The notes under the pieces were generated by a model. It had not been told where the DNA came from. It searched no databases and was given only the letters and a program-made list of their open reading frames with translations. Source: Cellulomonas telluris (lineage in GTDB: Bacteria; Actinomycetota; Actinomycetes; Actinomycetales; Cellulomonadaceae). Taken from it: DNA of 64,000 nucleotides. The stretch is from assembly GCF_004886325.1 (NCBI RefSeq), contig NZ_QXFN01000005.1, forward strand, positions 186,001-250,000, given 5' to 3'. Positions 40,910 through 49,988 of the stretch are shown in pieces. Made by a program: the position numbers and the translations under genes. Position 1 is the first letter of the stretch; every line of letters starts with the position of its first letter.

Positions 40910-41665
40910 GTGGAGGCGTCGATCCAGGAGGTGGCCCGACTGACCGGGACGACGAGCCGCACGCTGCGTCACTACGACGCCATCGGGCTGCTCGAGCCGA
41001 GCCGGGTCGGCGACAACGGGTACCGCTGGTACGACGACGACGCGCTCGTGCGCCTCCAGCGCATCCTCCTGCTGCGGGACCTGGGGCTCGGGCTCACCGA
41101 GATCCGCCGGGTCCTCGACCGCGAGACCGACGAGGCGACGGCCCTGCGCCGGCACCTCGCGTGGCTGCGCGCCGAGCAGGACCGCCTGGCCCGCCAGGCG
41201 GCGTCCGTGCACCGCACGCTCACCGCACGCGAGAAGGGAGACCGGCTCATGGCCGGCGAGATGTTCGACGGGTTCGACCACACGCAGTACAAGGAGGAGG
41301 TGGAGCAGCGCTGGGGCGCCGACGCGTACGCCACGTCGGACGCCTGGTGGCGCGGCCTGTCCGACGACGACCGGGCGTCCTGGAAGGCCGCGTCCGAGCG
41401 CCTCGGCGCGGACTGGGCCGCCGCGGCGGAGGCGGGCACCGACCCGGCGTCCGACGCGGCGCAGGAGCTCGCGCGACGCCACGTGGAGTGGCTGGGCGGC
41501 ATCCCCGGCACGCCCGGGCACGGCATGGCACCGGTCGCCGCGTACGTCACGGGGCTGGCCGACATGTACGTGGCCGACCCGCGGTTCGCGGCGGGCTACG
41601 GCGGCGAGCAGGGCGCGCGGTTCGTCCGCGACGCGCTGCACGCGTACGCCGCCCGCCACCTCTGA
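40910..41665 (+). CDS. MerR family regulator with TipAS effector domain
   Basis: 251-aa TipA-like regulator. The winged helix-turn-helix is residues 1-70 (ARLTGTTSRTLRHYDAIGLL; GYRWYDDDALVRLQRILLLR), followed by a coiled-coil dimer helix and the C-terminal TipAS domain (FDGFDHTQYKEEVEQRWGADAY; HVEWLGGIPGTPGHGMAPV; YVTGLADMYVADPRF). TipAS domains bind thiopeptide and other cyclic peptide antibiotics. GTG 40910 has AGGAGGAGG six bases upstream. Its promoter carries a 19-bp spacer. A perfect terminator hairpin follows the gene, so it appears to be monocistronic. Confidence 0.92.
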   Translation: MEASIQEVARLTGTTSRTLRHYDAIGLLEPSRVGDNGYRWYDDDALVRLQRILLLRDLGLGLTEIRRVLDRETDEATALRRHLAWLRAEQDRLARQAASVHRTLTAREKGDRLMAGEMFDGFDHTQYKEEVEQRWGADAYATSDAWWRGLSDDDRASWKAASERLGADWAAAAEAGTDPASDAAQELARRHVEWLGGIPGTPGHGMAPVAAYVTGLADMYVADPRFAAGYGGEQGARFVRDALHAYAARHL

Positions 41666-41670
41666 CACCT

Positions 41671-41705
41671 CCCCGGCGCCGCGCCGCACCGGCGCGGCGC
41701 CGGGG
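41671..41705. terminator. Hairpin terminator after the MerR/TipAS gene
   Basis: Perfect 15-bp stem CCCCGGCGCCGCGCC and its complement with a 5-nt loop, six bases past the stop codon. Confidence 0.7.
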
Positions 41706-41832
41706 CGGACGGGCCCGGGGCAACCGCCCGAGGGGACGGGCGCCGCGCCCTGGTGCCCGGGACGGGGCCCGGACCAGCGTGGACGGCGTACCCATCCCGC
41801 CGCACCGCGGCACGACACGAGGAGCCCCGGCC

Positions 41833-42516
41833 ATGCACGCCGCCCCCACCCACTCCCCCACCGCCACGCCCGCCCCCGCGGCCGCCGCACCCTCGCGCGC
41901 CTGGGCCTGGGCCGGGGTCGCCGCCGGCGCCCTCGGCATCGCGACGATCCAGACGTCCATGGCCGCATCGGTGGACTGGCAGGCGACCGCCGGTGACGCC
42001 GTCGCCATGCTCGAGGACGCCTCGACCAAGCAGGGCACGTACCTGACGTTCCACGTGCTCGCCGTCCTCACCGCGCTCGCGCTGCCCGTCTTCGGCGCAG
42101 GGCTGCGCAGGCGGCTGGACCAGCAGGGCCCGGCCGGTGCCCTGCACGGCCAGGTCGCGCTGGCGGGCCTGCTCCTGACCGCGACGGCGCTGCTGCTCGG
42201 CAGCGGCCTCGACACCCAGTTCGCGCTCGGCCTGTCCGACACCGCCGCGTTCGTGCCCGAGTCCGCCGCCTTCTACACCGACTGGGTCGCCACCATCCCG
42301 TGGCTGTGGGTCGGCGCGGGCCTGTCGGCCCTCGCGCTCGCCGTCACGGCGCTGCGGCACGGTGCCGCGCCCCGCTGGATCGGCGTGGTCTCCGCCGTGC
42401 TCGGAGCGCTGACCGTCGTCGCGGGTGTCTCGCCGTTCCAGTACATGGCCGGCTTCACCGGCCCGCTCTGGGTCCTCCTCGTGGCGCTCGGCTTCGCGCT
42501 CGGCGACCGGCGCTGA
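41833..42516 (+). CDS. Uncharacterised multi-helix membrane protein
   Basis: 227-aa protein with about six membrane helices (AWAWAGVAAGALGIATIQTS, YLTFHVLAVLTALALPVFGAG, VALAGLLLTATALLLGSGL, IPWLWVGAGLSALALAVTAL, IGVVSAVLGALTVVAGVSPF, GPLWVLLVALGFALGD) and an Ala/Pro-rich cytosolic N-terminus. I do not recognise a family with certainty; the layout resembles small integral membrane proteins often annotated as DUF4386-like. ATG 41833 has GAGGAG nine bases upstream. It is flanked by terminators on both sides and sits upstream of a sensor kinase gene. Confidence 0.65.
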   Translation: MHAAPTHSPTATPAPAAAAPSRAWAWAGVAAGALGIATIQTSMAASVDWQATAGDAVAMLEDASTKQGTYLTFHVLAVLTALALPVFGAGLRRRLDQQGPAGALHGQVALAGLLLTATALLLGSGLDTQFALGLSDTAAFVPESAAFYTDWVATIPWLWVGAGLSALALAVTALRHGAAPRWIGVVSAVLGALTVVAGVSPFQYMAGFTGPLWVLLVALGFALGDRR

Positions 42517-42535
42517 CACCCGGCACCACGCGGGG

Positions 42536-42564
42536 CGCCCGCACCGGATCACCCGGTGCGGGCG
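42536..42564. terminator. Hairpin terminator before the sensor kinase
   Basis: 12-bp perfect stem CGCCCGCACCGG and its complement with a 5-nt loop, followed by TTCC, 20 bases past the membrane protein stop. Confidence 0.6.
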
Positions 42565-42600
42565 TTCCGCCCGTGGGCGCCGGACAATACGGTGCAGGGC

Positions 42601-44574
42601 GTGACACACCCGACGTCCGCCCCCGGCCGGCCCCGCGCCGCCGTCGCGGTGGCCGTGGCGGCCGTGACGCCGGCCGTCGCCGGTGCGGTGCTCCTCGTCG
42701 CCGCCCGGGTGCCCGTCACCGCCGACCTGCTGTTCCTCCTCGTCGACGCGACCGTGGCCGTCGTCTACGGCACGGTCGCGGCCGTCATCCTGTCGCGGCG
42801 CGTGCACCCCGTGGCCTGGCTCGTGGCACTCGCCGCGGTGGGCGGCGGGGTGTCCGCGCTGGGCGGCGGATGGGGCGCGTGGGGCGCCGCGCACCCGGGC
42901 ACGGCGCCGCCCGAGGCCCTCGCCATGACGTTCGGGTGGGCGTGGGTGCCCGGCACGCTCGCGCTCTTCCTCGTCGTGCCGTGGCTGGTGCGCGAGGAGC
43001 CGCCCGGACGCGCGGAGCGGGCCGGACTGGCGCTCGGCGTCGTGGTGACCGTCTCCTTGGCTCTCCAGCGCCTGCTGCTGCCGATGTCGGACACCTCCGC
43101 GCTCCTCCTCGCCGTCGTGCTGACCGGTCTGCTCACGGCCGCGGCCACGGCGAGGCGCCGGTGGCGCGGACCTCTGCGTGAGCGCCCCGGGCTGGGCCTC
43201 CTCGCCCTCGGCACCGCGCTCATGGCGCTGTCGTTCCTGCCCCTGGTGTGGTCGACGACGCCCGACGACCTGCTGCTCGCGGTGCCGCTCACCCACCTGG
43301 TGTGCCAGGCGCTGTTCCCCGGTGCCCTCCTCGTGACGGTGCTGCGCAACCGGCTGTGGGGCATCGACCTCGTCGTGAGCCGTGCCGTGCTGCTGGGACT
43401 GCTCACGGTCGGGCTCGTCGCCGTCTACGCGGGCCTGGTGTGGGCCACCACGGCACTGGTCGGCAGCTCCGCGGTGGCGCAGGTCGTCGCCGCCGTCGGC
43501 GTGGTCCTGGCCGTGCAGCCGGTGCGTGCGCGCCTCGACGTGCGGGTGCGCCGCCTCGTGTACGGCGACGCCACGACCCCCGGGCGGGCCGCGCTGCGTC
43601 TGGGCGCCCGGCTGTCCGACGCCGGCGCCGACGACCTGCTGTCCTCGCTCGCCGCCGGCGTGGGCGAGGCGCTGCACCTGGAGTCGGTCACCCTGACCCT
43701 CGCCGACGACCCGGCAGCGCGAGGCGCCTGGGGCTGCGCCACGACCGAGCCCGCCACGCGGACGGTGCACCGCGCGGGCCGGCCCGCCGGCACCGTCGCG
43801 TTCACCGCGCGTCCCGGGGAGCGCCTCGACGCGCGCACCCACCAGGCCCTGGAGGACCTGCTGCCCGTCGTCGGCGCCGGGCTCGACCTCGTGCAGGGTG
43901 CACGCGCGCTCGCCCGCGCGCGGGACGCGGCGACGCGGGCCCGGCTCGCCGAGCGCCGTGTCATCCGTCGCGAGCTGCACGACGGGATCGGCCCGTGGCT
44001 GACCGGTCTGCGCCTCGGGCTGCAGGGTGCGCGCAACGCCCTGCCCGCGGACCCGGCGACCGCCGACACCGTGCTCGCGGCGCTGCAGGCGCAGGTGGTG
44101 CAGCGCATCGAGGACGTCCGGACGCTGTCGCGCCGCCTGCTCCCGCCCGCCCTGGACCAGGACGGCCTCGCCGCGGCCGTCGCAGCGCTCGTTCGCGCGT
44201 GGGCCGAGGACGGGTTCGTCGTGGAGCCGGCCGGCGCCGTGGCCGGCCCGGGCGACGCGCTCCGCGACGTCGAGCCGCACGTGGCCGCCGCGGCGTACGC
44301 GATCGGCGCCGAGGCCGTCACGAACGCCGCGCGGCACAGCGGTGCCCCCGGCTGCCGGCTGGAGGTGCACCGGGAGGACGGCACGCTCGCCGTGGTGTGC
44401 ACCGACGCCGGCCGGGGCCGGGCGCCGGGCACGCCGGACGGCGTCGGCACCCGGTCGATGCGCGAGCGCGCCGAGGAGCTGGGCGGCACGGTCTCCACCA
44501 CCCCCGGCCCCGGCGGCACGGGCACCCGGGTGACCGCACGCCTGCCGCTCACCCGAGCGGCGGTGCCGGCATGA
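42601..44574 (+). CDS. NarL-type sensor histidine kinase
   Basis: 657-aa membrane sensor kinase. About eight to ten helices form the N-terminal half, then a GAF-like cytosolic region (ALRLGARLSDAGADDLLSSL), a HisKA_3 domain with phospho-acceptor His460 in RRELHDGIGPWLTGLRLGL, and an HATPase with EAVTNAARHSGA, DAGRG and GVGTRSMRERAEELGG. No known ligand-binding motif is seen. GTG 42601 is chosen because TACGGT lies seven bases upstream, consistent with a leaderless start; a GTG at 42556 is in frame but lies within the hairpin region. Its stop overlaps the response-regulator start by four bases. Confidence 0.9.
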   Translation: MTHPTSAPGRPRAAVAVAVAAVTPAVAGAVLLVAARVPVTADLLFLLVDATVAVVYGTVAAVILSRRVHPVAWLVALAAVGGGVSALGGGWGAWGAAHPGTAPPEALAMTFGWAWVPGTLALFLVVPWLVREEPPGRAERAGLALGVVVTVSLALQRLLLPMSDTSALLLAVVLTGLLTAAATARRRWRGPLRERPGLGLLALGTALMALSFLPLVWSTTPDDLLLAVPLTHLVCQALFPGALLVTVLRNRLWGIDLVVSRAVLLGLLTVGLVAVYAGLVWATTALVGSSAVAQVVAAVGVVLAVQPVRARLDVRVRRLVYGDATTPGRAALRLGARLSDAGADDLLSSLAAGVGEALHLESVTLTLADDPAARGAWGCATTEPATRTVHRAGRPAGTVAFTARPGERLDARTHQALEDLLPVVGAGLDLVQGARALARARDAATRARLAERRVIRRELHDGIGPWLTGLRLGLQGARNALPADPATADTVLAALQAQVVQRIEDVRTLSRRLLPPALDQDGLAAAVAALVRAWAEDGFVVEPAGAVAGPGDALRDVEPHVAAAAYAIGAEAVTNAARHSGAPGCRLEVHREDGTLAVVCTDAGRGRAPGTPDGVGTRSMRERAEELGGTVSTTPGPGGTGTRVTARLPLTRAAVPA

Positions 44575-45215
44575 CCCTGCGCGTCGCCGTCGTCGACGAC
44601 CACCCGGTGTTCCGCCTCGGCATGGTCGCGCTGCTCGACTCGCTGCCGGGCGTGCGGGTCGTGGCGCAGGCCGACGGGGCGGTGGCGGCGCGCGAGGTCC
44701 TGCTGCGGGAACCGGGGGCGGAGGTCGTGCTCATGGACCTCGACCTCGGCGACGGCTCCGGGGTCGACGTCACCCGCGACGTCGTGCGTGCGCGGCCGGA
44801 CCTGCGGGTCCTGGTCGTCACGATGCACGAGGACGAGGACGCCGTGGTCGCGTCGGTGCGCGCCGGCGCCCGCGGGTACCTGCTGAAGTCCGCCGCCCCG
44901 GACGCGGTGGAGCGGGCGGTGCGTGCCGTGGCCGCCGGCGAGATGATCCTCTCGCCGGCGGTGGCGGAGCGGGCGATGTCCTACGTGCTCGCCGGCCGGA
45001 CGTCGACCCGCCTGCCGTTCCCGCAGCTGACGGACCGCGAGCGCGAGGTGCTGGACCTCGTCGCCCGCGGCCTGGACAACGTCGCCGTGGCGCGGCGCCT
45101 GGGGGTGACCCCGAAGACCGTGCGCAACGCCGTCGGCTCGGTGCTGGCGAAGCTCGCCGTGAGCGACCGTGCGGCCGCGGTGGTGCGGGCGCGCGCCGAG
45201 GGGCTCGGGACCTGA
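44571..45215 (+). CDS. NarL/FixJ family response regulator
   Basis: 214-aa response regulator. The receiver domain has acidic residues VVDDHPVF, phospho-acceptor Asp56 in VVLMDLDLGDG and the switch KSAAP. The C-terminal LuxR-type helix-turn-helix is LTDREREVLDLVARGLDN, then VARRLGVTPKTVRN. ATG 44571 overlaps the kinase stop (ATGA). It is the partner of the upstream kinase. The targets are unknown; GGAC-N4-GTCC palindromes at 18.9 kb would suit this class but are far away. Confidence 0.93.
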   Translation: MTLRVAVVDDHPVFRLGMVALLDSLPGVRVVAQADGAVAAREVLLREPGAEVVLMDLDLGDGSGVDVTRDVVRARPDLRVLVVTMHEDEDAVVASVRAGARGYLLKSAAPDAVERAVRAVAAGEMILSPAVAERAMSYVLAGRTSTRLPFPQLTDREREVLDLVARGLDNVAVARRLGVTPKTVRNAVGSVLAKLAVSDRAAAVVRARAEGLGT

Positions 45216-45232
45216 GGCCGGGCGCTGCCGCG

Positions 45233-47083
45233 TCAGGTGCGCAGCAACGACTCCTGCCACTGCGCGTGCAGGGCGGCGAAGCGGCCGCCGGCGGCGACGA
45301 GCTCGGCGGGGCTGCCGTCCTCGACGACCCGCCCGCCGTCGACCACGAGCACGCGGTCGGCGTGCATCACCGTCGACAGCCGGTGCGCGATCACGACGGC
45401 CGTGCGCCCCGTCAGGAGCGTGCGCAGACCGTCCTGGACGAGCTGCTCCCCGGGGATGTCGAGGGAGCTCGTCGCCTCGTCGAGCACGAGCACCGCCGGG
45501 TCGGCGAGGAACGCGCGCGCGAACGACACGAGCTGGCGCTGCCCGGCCGACAGCCGCACGCCGCGCGTGTCGACCCCCGTCCCGTACCCCTCGGGCAGGG
45601 CGGCGATGAGGTCGTGCACGCCCACGGCGCGCGCGGCCGCCTCGATCTCCGCGGGGGTCGCGTCGGGACGGCCGAGCGCGATGTTCGCGCCGACGGACCC
45701 CGAGAACAGGTACGCCTCCTGCGTGACCATGACGACCGACCGGCGCAGGTCGGCGGGGTCGAGGTCGCGCAGGTCGACGCCGTCGAGGCGCACCGCGCCC
45801 TCGCGCGGGTCGTAGAACCGGGCGAGCAGCTTCGCGACGGTCGACTTGCCGGCGCCCGTCTCCCCGACGAGCGCGACGGTCTGCCCCGCGGGCACGTGCA
45901 GGTCGAGACGGGGCAGCACCGACGGCCCCGCGCCGTACCCGAACTCGACGCCGTCGAAGCGCACGTCCCCGGTGGTGCGGGCGAGCCGCACGGGCCGCTC
46001 GGGGTCGGGCACGGTCGGCTCCTCGGCGAGCAGCGCCGACAGCTTCTCGAGCGCGGCCGTCGCGGACTGGAAGCTGTTGTAGAACATGCCGATCTGCGCG
46101 AGCGGGGCGAAGAAGCGCCGCGCGTACAGCACGGCGGCGACCAGGACGCCGACGGCCAGCCCGCCGTCGAGCACGCGCAGACCGCCGACCAGCAGCACGG
46201 CGGCCACGGTGACGTTGCCGATGAGCACGAGCCCGGTGTCGAAGACGCCGTTGACCCGGATCGCCTCCGCGTTCGCCGCCCGGTACTCCTCCGTCAGGTC
46301 GTCGTAGACCTCGGCCACCTGCCGCTCGCGGCGGAACGCCTGCACCGCGCGGATGCCGGTCATGGTCTCCACGAACCGCACGATCACCCGGGCCACGGCG
46401 GTGCGGCTGCGCCGGTACTGCGCCTGCGAGCGCACCTGGAACCACCGCGTGACCAGCACGCCGGGCACGACGGCGACCAGCAGCACGAGGCCGCTGCGCC
46501 AGTCGAGCACGACGAGGCTGACCGCGGTGAACACCATCGCGAGCCCGCTCGCGGCGAGCGTGGTGACTCCGCCGTCGAGCAGCTCGCGCAGCGCCTCGAC
46601 GTCCGAGGTCTGGCGCGAGATGACGCGGCCGGAGGTGTACCGCTCGTGGAACTCCAGGCTGAGGCGCTGGGTGTGCCGGAAGACGCGACGGCGCAGGTCG
46701 AGGAGCACGCCCTGGCTCACGCGGGCGGCGAGGCGCACCGTCGCGGCGGTGAGGACGCCCGCGACGAGCGCGGCGACCGCGTACGTCGCGGCCACGGCGA
46801 GCAGGGGTCCCGCGTCCCCGTCGCGCAGCGCGGGCAGGCCCCGGTCGATGCCGAGGGCCACCAGTGCGGGACCGGCCACGAGGGCGAGCTGCGCGCCGAC
46901 GACGACGAGCGCGGTCGCCCAGACGCGCCCCGCCACGGGACGCAGCAGGGAGCCGAGCAGCGCGAGCGACCGCCGGCGGACCGCGGCCGGGTGCAGTGCG
47001 AGGTCCCCGTCCTCGTCGTGCCCGGGCGGCGGCGTCGCGGGCGGCTGCGGGGGTGCGGGCGGCCGCCGGTCGGTGGTGCTCAT
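45233..47083 (-). CDS. ABC exporter subunit B (consensus ATPase site)
   Basis: 616-aa half-transporter with an N-terminal six-helix exporter domain (FHERYTSGRVISRQTSDVEAL marks the intracellular loop) and a nucleotide-binding domain. Walker A is GETGAGKST, the Q-loop is VTQEAYLFSGS, the signature is LSAGQRQ and Walker B is VLVLDEATSSLD with a normal catalytic glutamate. Pro-rich N-terminal leader. ATG 47083 overlaps the stop of the partner subunit by four bases. The pair most likely forms a heterodimer. The substrate is unknown. Convergent with the response regulator gene, 17 bases apart. Confidence 0.9.
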   Translation of the reverse strand: MSTTDRRPPAPPQPPATPPPGHDEDGDLALHPAAVRRRSLALLGSLLRPVAGRVWATALVVVGAQLALVAGPALVALGIDRGLPALRDGDAGPLLAVAATYAVAALVAGVLTAATVRLAARVSQGVLLDLRRRVFRHTQRLSLEFHERYTSGRVISRQTSDVEALRELLDGGVTTLAASGLAMVFTAVSLVVLDWRSGLVLLVAVVPGVLVTRWFQVRSQAQYRRSRTAVARVIVRFVETMTGIRAVQAFRRERQVAEVYDDLTEEYRAANAEAIRVNGVFDTGLVLIGNVTVAAVLLVGGLRVLDGGLAVGVLVAAVLYARRFFAPLAQIGMFYNSFQSATAALEKLSALLAEEPTVPDPERPVRLARTTGDVRFDGVEFGYGAGPSVLPRLDLHVPAGQTVALVGETGAGKSTVAKLLARFYDPREGAVRLDGVDLRDLDPADLRRSVVMVTQEAYLFSGSVGANIALGRPDATPAEIEAAARAVGVHDLIAALPEGYGTGVDTRGVRLSAGQRQLVSFARAFLADPAVLVLDEATSSLDIPGEQLVQDGLRTLLTGRTAVVIAHRLSTVMHADRVLVVDGGRVVEDGSPAELVAAGGRFAALHAQWQESLLRT

Positions 47084-48897
47084 CGGGCCGCCTCCGCGCG
47101 GTCGTCGGCCTCGGCGGTGAGCACGAAGCGGTAGTGGGGGTGCGTCGCGAGCAGGTCCGCGTGCCGCCCCACGCCGGTGACGCGGCCGTCCTCGAGCACC
47201 GCGACCCGGTCCGCGAGCGCGACCGTCGACGTGCGGTGCGCGACGACGAGCGTGGTCGTCCCGGTGAGCATGCGGCGCAGCCCCTCGGTGACCTCCGCCT
47301 CGGTCGCGACGTCGAGCGCCGACAGCGGGTCGTCGAGCACGAGGACGCGGGGGCGTCCGGCGATCGCGCGCGCGAGCGCGACGCGCTGACGCTGCCCGCC
47401 CGACAGCGACAGCCCCTCCTCCCCGATCACGGTGTCGAGGCCCTGCGGCAGCCGGTGGACGAAGCCCGCCCGGGCCACGTCGAGGGCCTCGTGCACGAGC
47501 GCGTCGGCCTCGGCCTCGTCCATGCGCGCCAGCTGCTCCTCGGGGACGCCCATGAGCACGTTGTCGCGCACCGACGCCGAGAACAGGATCGGGTCCTCGA
47601 ACGCCACCGACACCGCGCTGCGCAGGTCGCGCCGGGTGAGGTCGCGCACGTCGACGCCGTCGAGCCGGACCGCGCCGCCCGTGACGTCGTACAGCCGCGG
47701 CACGAGCTGCAGCAGGGTGGTCTTGCCGCTGCCGGTCAGGCCGACGAGGGCCGTCGTGCGGCCCGGCTCGAGCACGAGGTCCACCCCGGAGAGCACCTCC
47801 TCGCCGCCGTGCGCGAACCGCACGCCGTCGAGCTCGACGCGGGACCCGCCCGCCGGCGCGGGCGGCAGCGCGACCGGGCGCTCGGGGTCGCGGACGGCGG
47901 GGGCGGTGTCCATGACCTCGAAGAACCGGTCGGTCCCCGCACGCGCGTCGAGCGTCATGGCGAGCAGCTGCCCGAGGCTCTCCACCGGCCGGTTCATCAC
48001 GGCGGCGGTGGCGAAGAACGCGACGAGCGCGCCGACGCTCACGCGGTCGGACGCGGCGAGCCAGACCCCGAGGCCGAGCGCGACCGCGAGCGTGGTCTCG
48101 GGGATCCACGCGAGCGCGAACGACATGCGCGACTGCGCGCGCGCCTTGTCGATCTCGGTCTCCCGCAGGCCGTCGGCCTGCCGCACGAAGTCCTCGAGCG
48201 CGTCCTCGCCGCGACCGAACGCCTTGAGCACGCGGATGCCGTGCACCGACTCCTCGACGGACGTCGCGAGGTCGCCGGCCTGGTCCCGCGCGCGGCGCGC
48301 CACGACCTTGTAGTCCTGCCGGAACGAGAAGCCGAGCCACACCACGGGGACGGCGCCGGCCAGGTACACGAGCCCGAGCAGCGGCGTCGTGGCGATGAGC
48401 AGGCCCGCGCCCACCAGCACGGTGGTGGCGGACACGACCAGCTGGACGAGCCCGAACACCATCCACCGCCGCACGGTGTGCAGGTCGCCCATGGAGCGCT
48501 GCAGGAGCTGCCCGCCGGACCACCGGTCGTGGAACGCGACGGGCAGGTCGAGCAGGTGCCGGAACAGGTCGGTGCGCATGTGCCGCTCGACGCCCGTGCC
48601 GGGCGTCGCGATGAGCGCCCGCCGGCACCAGACGAGGAAGGCCTCGAGCACGCCGAGCAGGAGCACGAGCAGGGCGGACTGGACGACGGCGGTGCGGCTG
48701 CCGTCGGTCAGCAGCGGACCGTTGACGACCTCCCGCAGCACCTGGGGCACGGCGAGCGCGAGCAGGCTGGCCGCGAGGGTCGCCGTGCCGCCCGCGACGA
48801 CGCGGGGCACGGCCGGCCGGGCCCAGCGGATCAGACGGGCGAGCGCACGCGTCGTGGACACGGACGGGCCGGCCGGGGCGGACGCGGAGGGGGGCAC
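47080..48897 (-). CDS. ABC exporter subunit A (degenerate ATPase site)
   Basis: 605-aa half-transporter of the same family as its neighbour. Exporter domain with FHDRWSGGQLLQRSMGDL; Walker A is GLTGSGKTT, Q-loop VAFEDPILFSAS, signature LSLSGGQRQR, and Walker B is VLVLDDPLSALD, so the catalytic glutamate is replaced by aspartate. This is typical of heterodimeric exporters such as TM287/288 and BmrCD, where one site is inactive. GTG 48897 is preferred because TACGCT lies six bases upstream; an in-frame GTG at 48963 would add 22 residues without homology. Translationally coupled to the next subunit. Confidence 0.9.
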   Translation of the reverse strand: MPPSASAPAGPSVSTTRALARLIRWARPAVPRVVAGGTATLAASLLALAVPQVLREVVNGPLLTDGSRTAVVQSALLVLLLGVLEAFLVWCRRALIATPGTGVERHMRTDLFRHLLDLPVAFHDRWSGGQLLQRSMGDLHTVRRWMVFGLVQLVVSATTVLVGAGLLIATTPLLGLVYLAGAVPVVWLGFSFRQDYKVVARRARDQAGDLATSVEESVHGIRVLKAFGRGEDALEDFVRQADGLRETEIDKARAQSRMSFALAWIPETTLAVALGLGVWLAASDRVSVGALVAFFATAAVMNRPVESLGQLLAMTLDARAGTDRFFEVMDTAPAVRDPERPVALPPAPAGGSRVELDGVRFAHGGEEVLSGVDLVLEPGRTTALVGLTGSGKTTLLQLVPRLYDVTGGAVRLDGVDVRDLTRRDLRSAVSVAFEDPILFSASVRDNVLMGVPEEQLARMDEAEADALVHEALDVARAGFVHRLPQGLDTVIGEEGLSLSGGQRQRVALARAIAGRPRVLVLDDPLSALDVATEAEVTEGLRRMLTGTTTLVVAHRTSTVALADRVAVLEDGRVTGVGRHADLLATHPHYRFVLTAEADDRAEAAR

Positions 48898-49000
48898 CGG
48901 TGCAGCGTAGGCACGCGCGCCGACACCGCACCCGGCGACGTCCGGATGCTGAGCCGACCTCACCTGTCGACGTCGTGCCCGCCGTCCACGGGCGGCCGGG

Positions 49001-49765
49001 TCAGCCCTGCGAGCGCGCGATCGTCGTGTTGTTCGCCTGCGCGCGCGGCCGCACGACGAGCAGGTCCACGTTGACGTGCGCCGGCCGGGTCAGGGTCCAG
49101 ACGATCGCGTCCGCGACGTCCTCGGCGACGAGCGGCTCGTAGCCGGCGTACACCTGCGCGGCGCGCTCGGCGTCCCCGTCGAACCGCACGAGCGAGAACT
49201 CCTCGGTCGCGACGGCGCCGGGCGCGATCTCGATGACCCGCACCGGCTCCCCCACGATCTCCCAGCGGAGCGTCTCGCTGAGCATCCGCTCGCCGTGCTT
49301 CGCCGCGGTGTAGCCGGCCCCTCCGGGGTACGCGCCGTGCGCGGCGGTGGACGTCACGACGACGACGTCGCCGCCGCCGCGCTCGCGCAGCAGCGGCAGC
49401 ACGCCCTGCGTGACCCGCAGGGTGCCGAGGACGTTGAGCTCGTACATCGCCCGCCACTGCTCGACGTCGGCGTGCTCCACCGGGTCGAGCCCGAACGCGC
49501 CACCGGCGTTGTTGACCACCGCGTCGAGTCCGCCCGAGTCGCGCACGTGCGCCACCAGCGCGTCGACGTCCACGGCGCTCGTGACGTCCGCCACGACGGC
49601 GGACGCCCCGGTCTCGGCCGCGAGCGCGTCCAGCCGGTCGGCTCGGCGCGCGGTGGCGACGACGTCCCAGCCCTCGGCGCGCAGCCGCCGCACGGTCGCG
49701 GCGCCGATGCCGGAGGACGCCCCGGTGACGAGCGCGCGGCGGGGACGGTCGGTGGGCGTGGACAT
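49001..49765 (-). CDS. Short-chain dehydrogenase/reductase
   Basis: 254-aa classical SDR. The Rossmann motif is VTGASSGIGAATVRRL, followed by NNAGGAFG, a catalytic serine (VTSTAAHG) and YTAAKHG with the Tyr and Lys pair. Arg at the end of the second strand (TARRADRL) suggests NADP(H) preference. ATG 49765. Divergent from the F420-0 transporter operon and not coupled to the ABC exporter downstream (gap of about 100 bases). The substrate is unknown. Confidence 0.9.
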   Translation of the reverse strand: MSTPTDRPRRALVTGASSGIGAATVRRLRAEGWDVVATARRADRLDALAAETGASAVVADVTSAVDVDALVAHVRDSGGLDAVVNNAGGAFGLDPVEHADVEQWRAMYELNVLGTLRVTQGVLPLLRERGGGDVVVVTSTAAHGAYPGGAGYTAAKHGERMLSETLRWEIVGEPVRVIEIAPGAVATEEFSLVRFDGDAERAAQVYAGYEPLVAEDVADAIVWTLTRPAHVNVDLLVVRPRAQANNTTIARSQG

Positions 49766-49820
49766 GCGATCTCCCTCGTGACGGCGTCACCGGCGAGCAT
49801 GGCACGCCTGCGGGGGCCGG

Positions 49821-49851
49821 TTGCGCGCACCCCCGGTCCGGTGCCTAGGGT
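49821..49851 (+). promoter_or_regulatory. Candidate promoter of the F420-0 transporter operon
   Basis: TTGCGC (49821-49826), 19-base spacer, TAGGGT (49846-49851), leaving a leader of about 130 bases before the start at 49989. The leader was searched by eye for a cobalamin riboswitch core and none was found. Confidence 0.4.
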
Positions 49852-49988
49852 GGCGCCTCGGAACCCGGCCGCGCGTGGCCGGGTCGCGCCGCCCCCGGCT
49901 GGGACGGCCCTCCACGACGCGACGTGCGCCGACTCCCACCCCACCCGCGCCCGACGGCGTGCGCGGCGCCCCGCCACCCGGAGACCTG

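Noticed and set aside
49852-49988. Possible cobalamin riboswitch before the FecB/FecCD-type transporter
   Set aside because: No GCCACTG or B12-box-like core can be found in the 130-base leader, and the operon context is F420, not B12.
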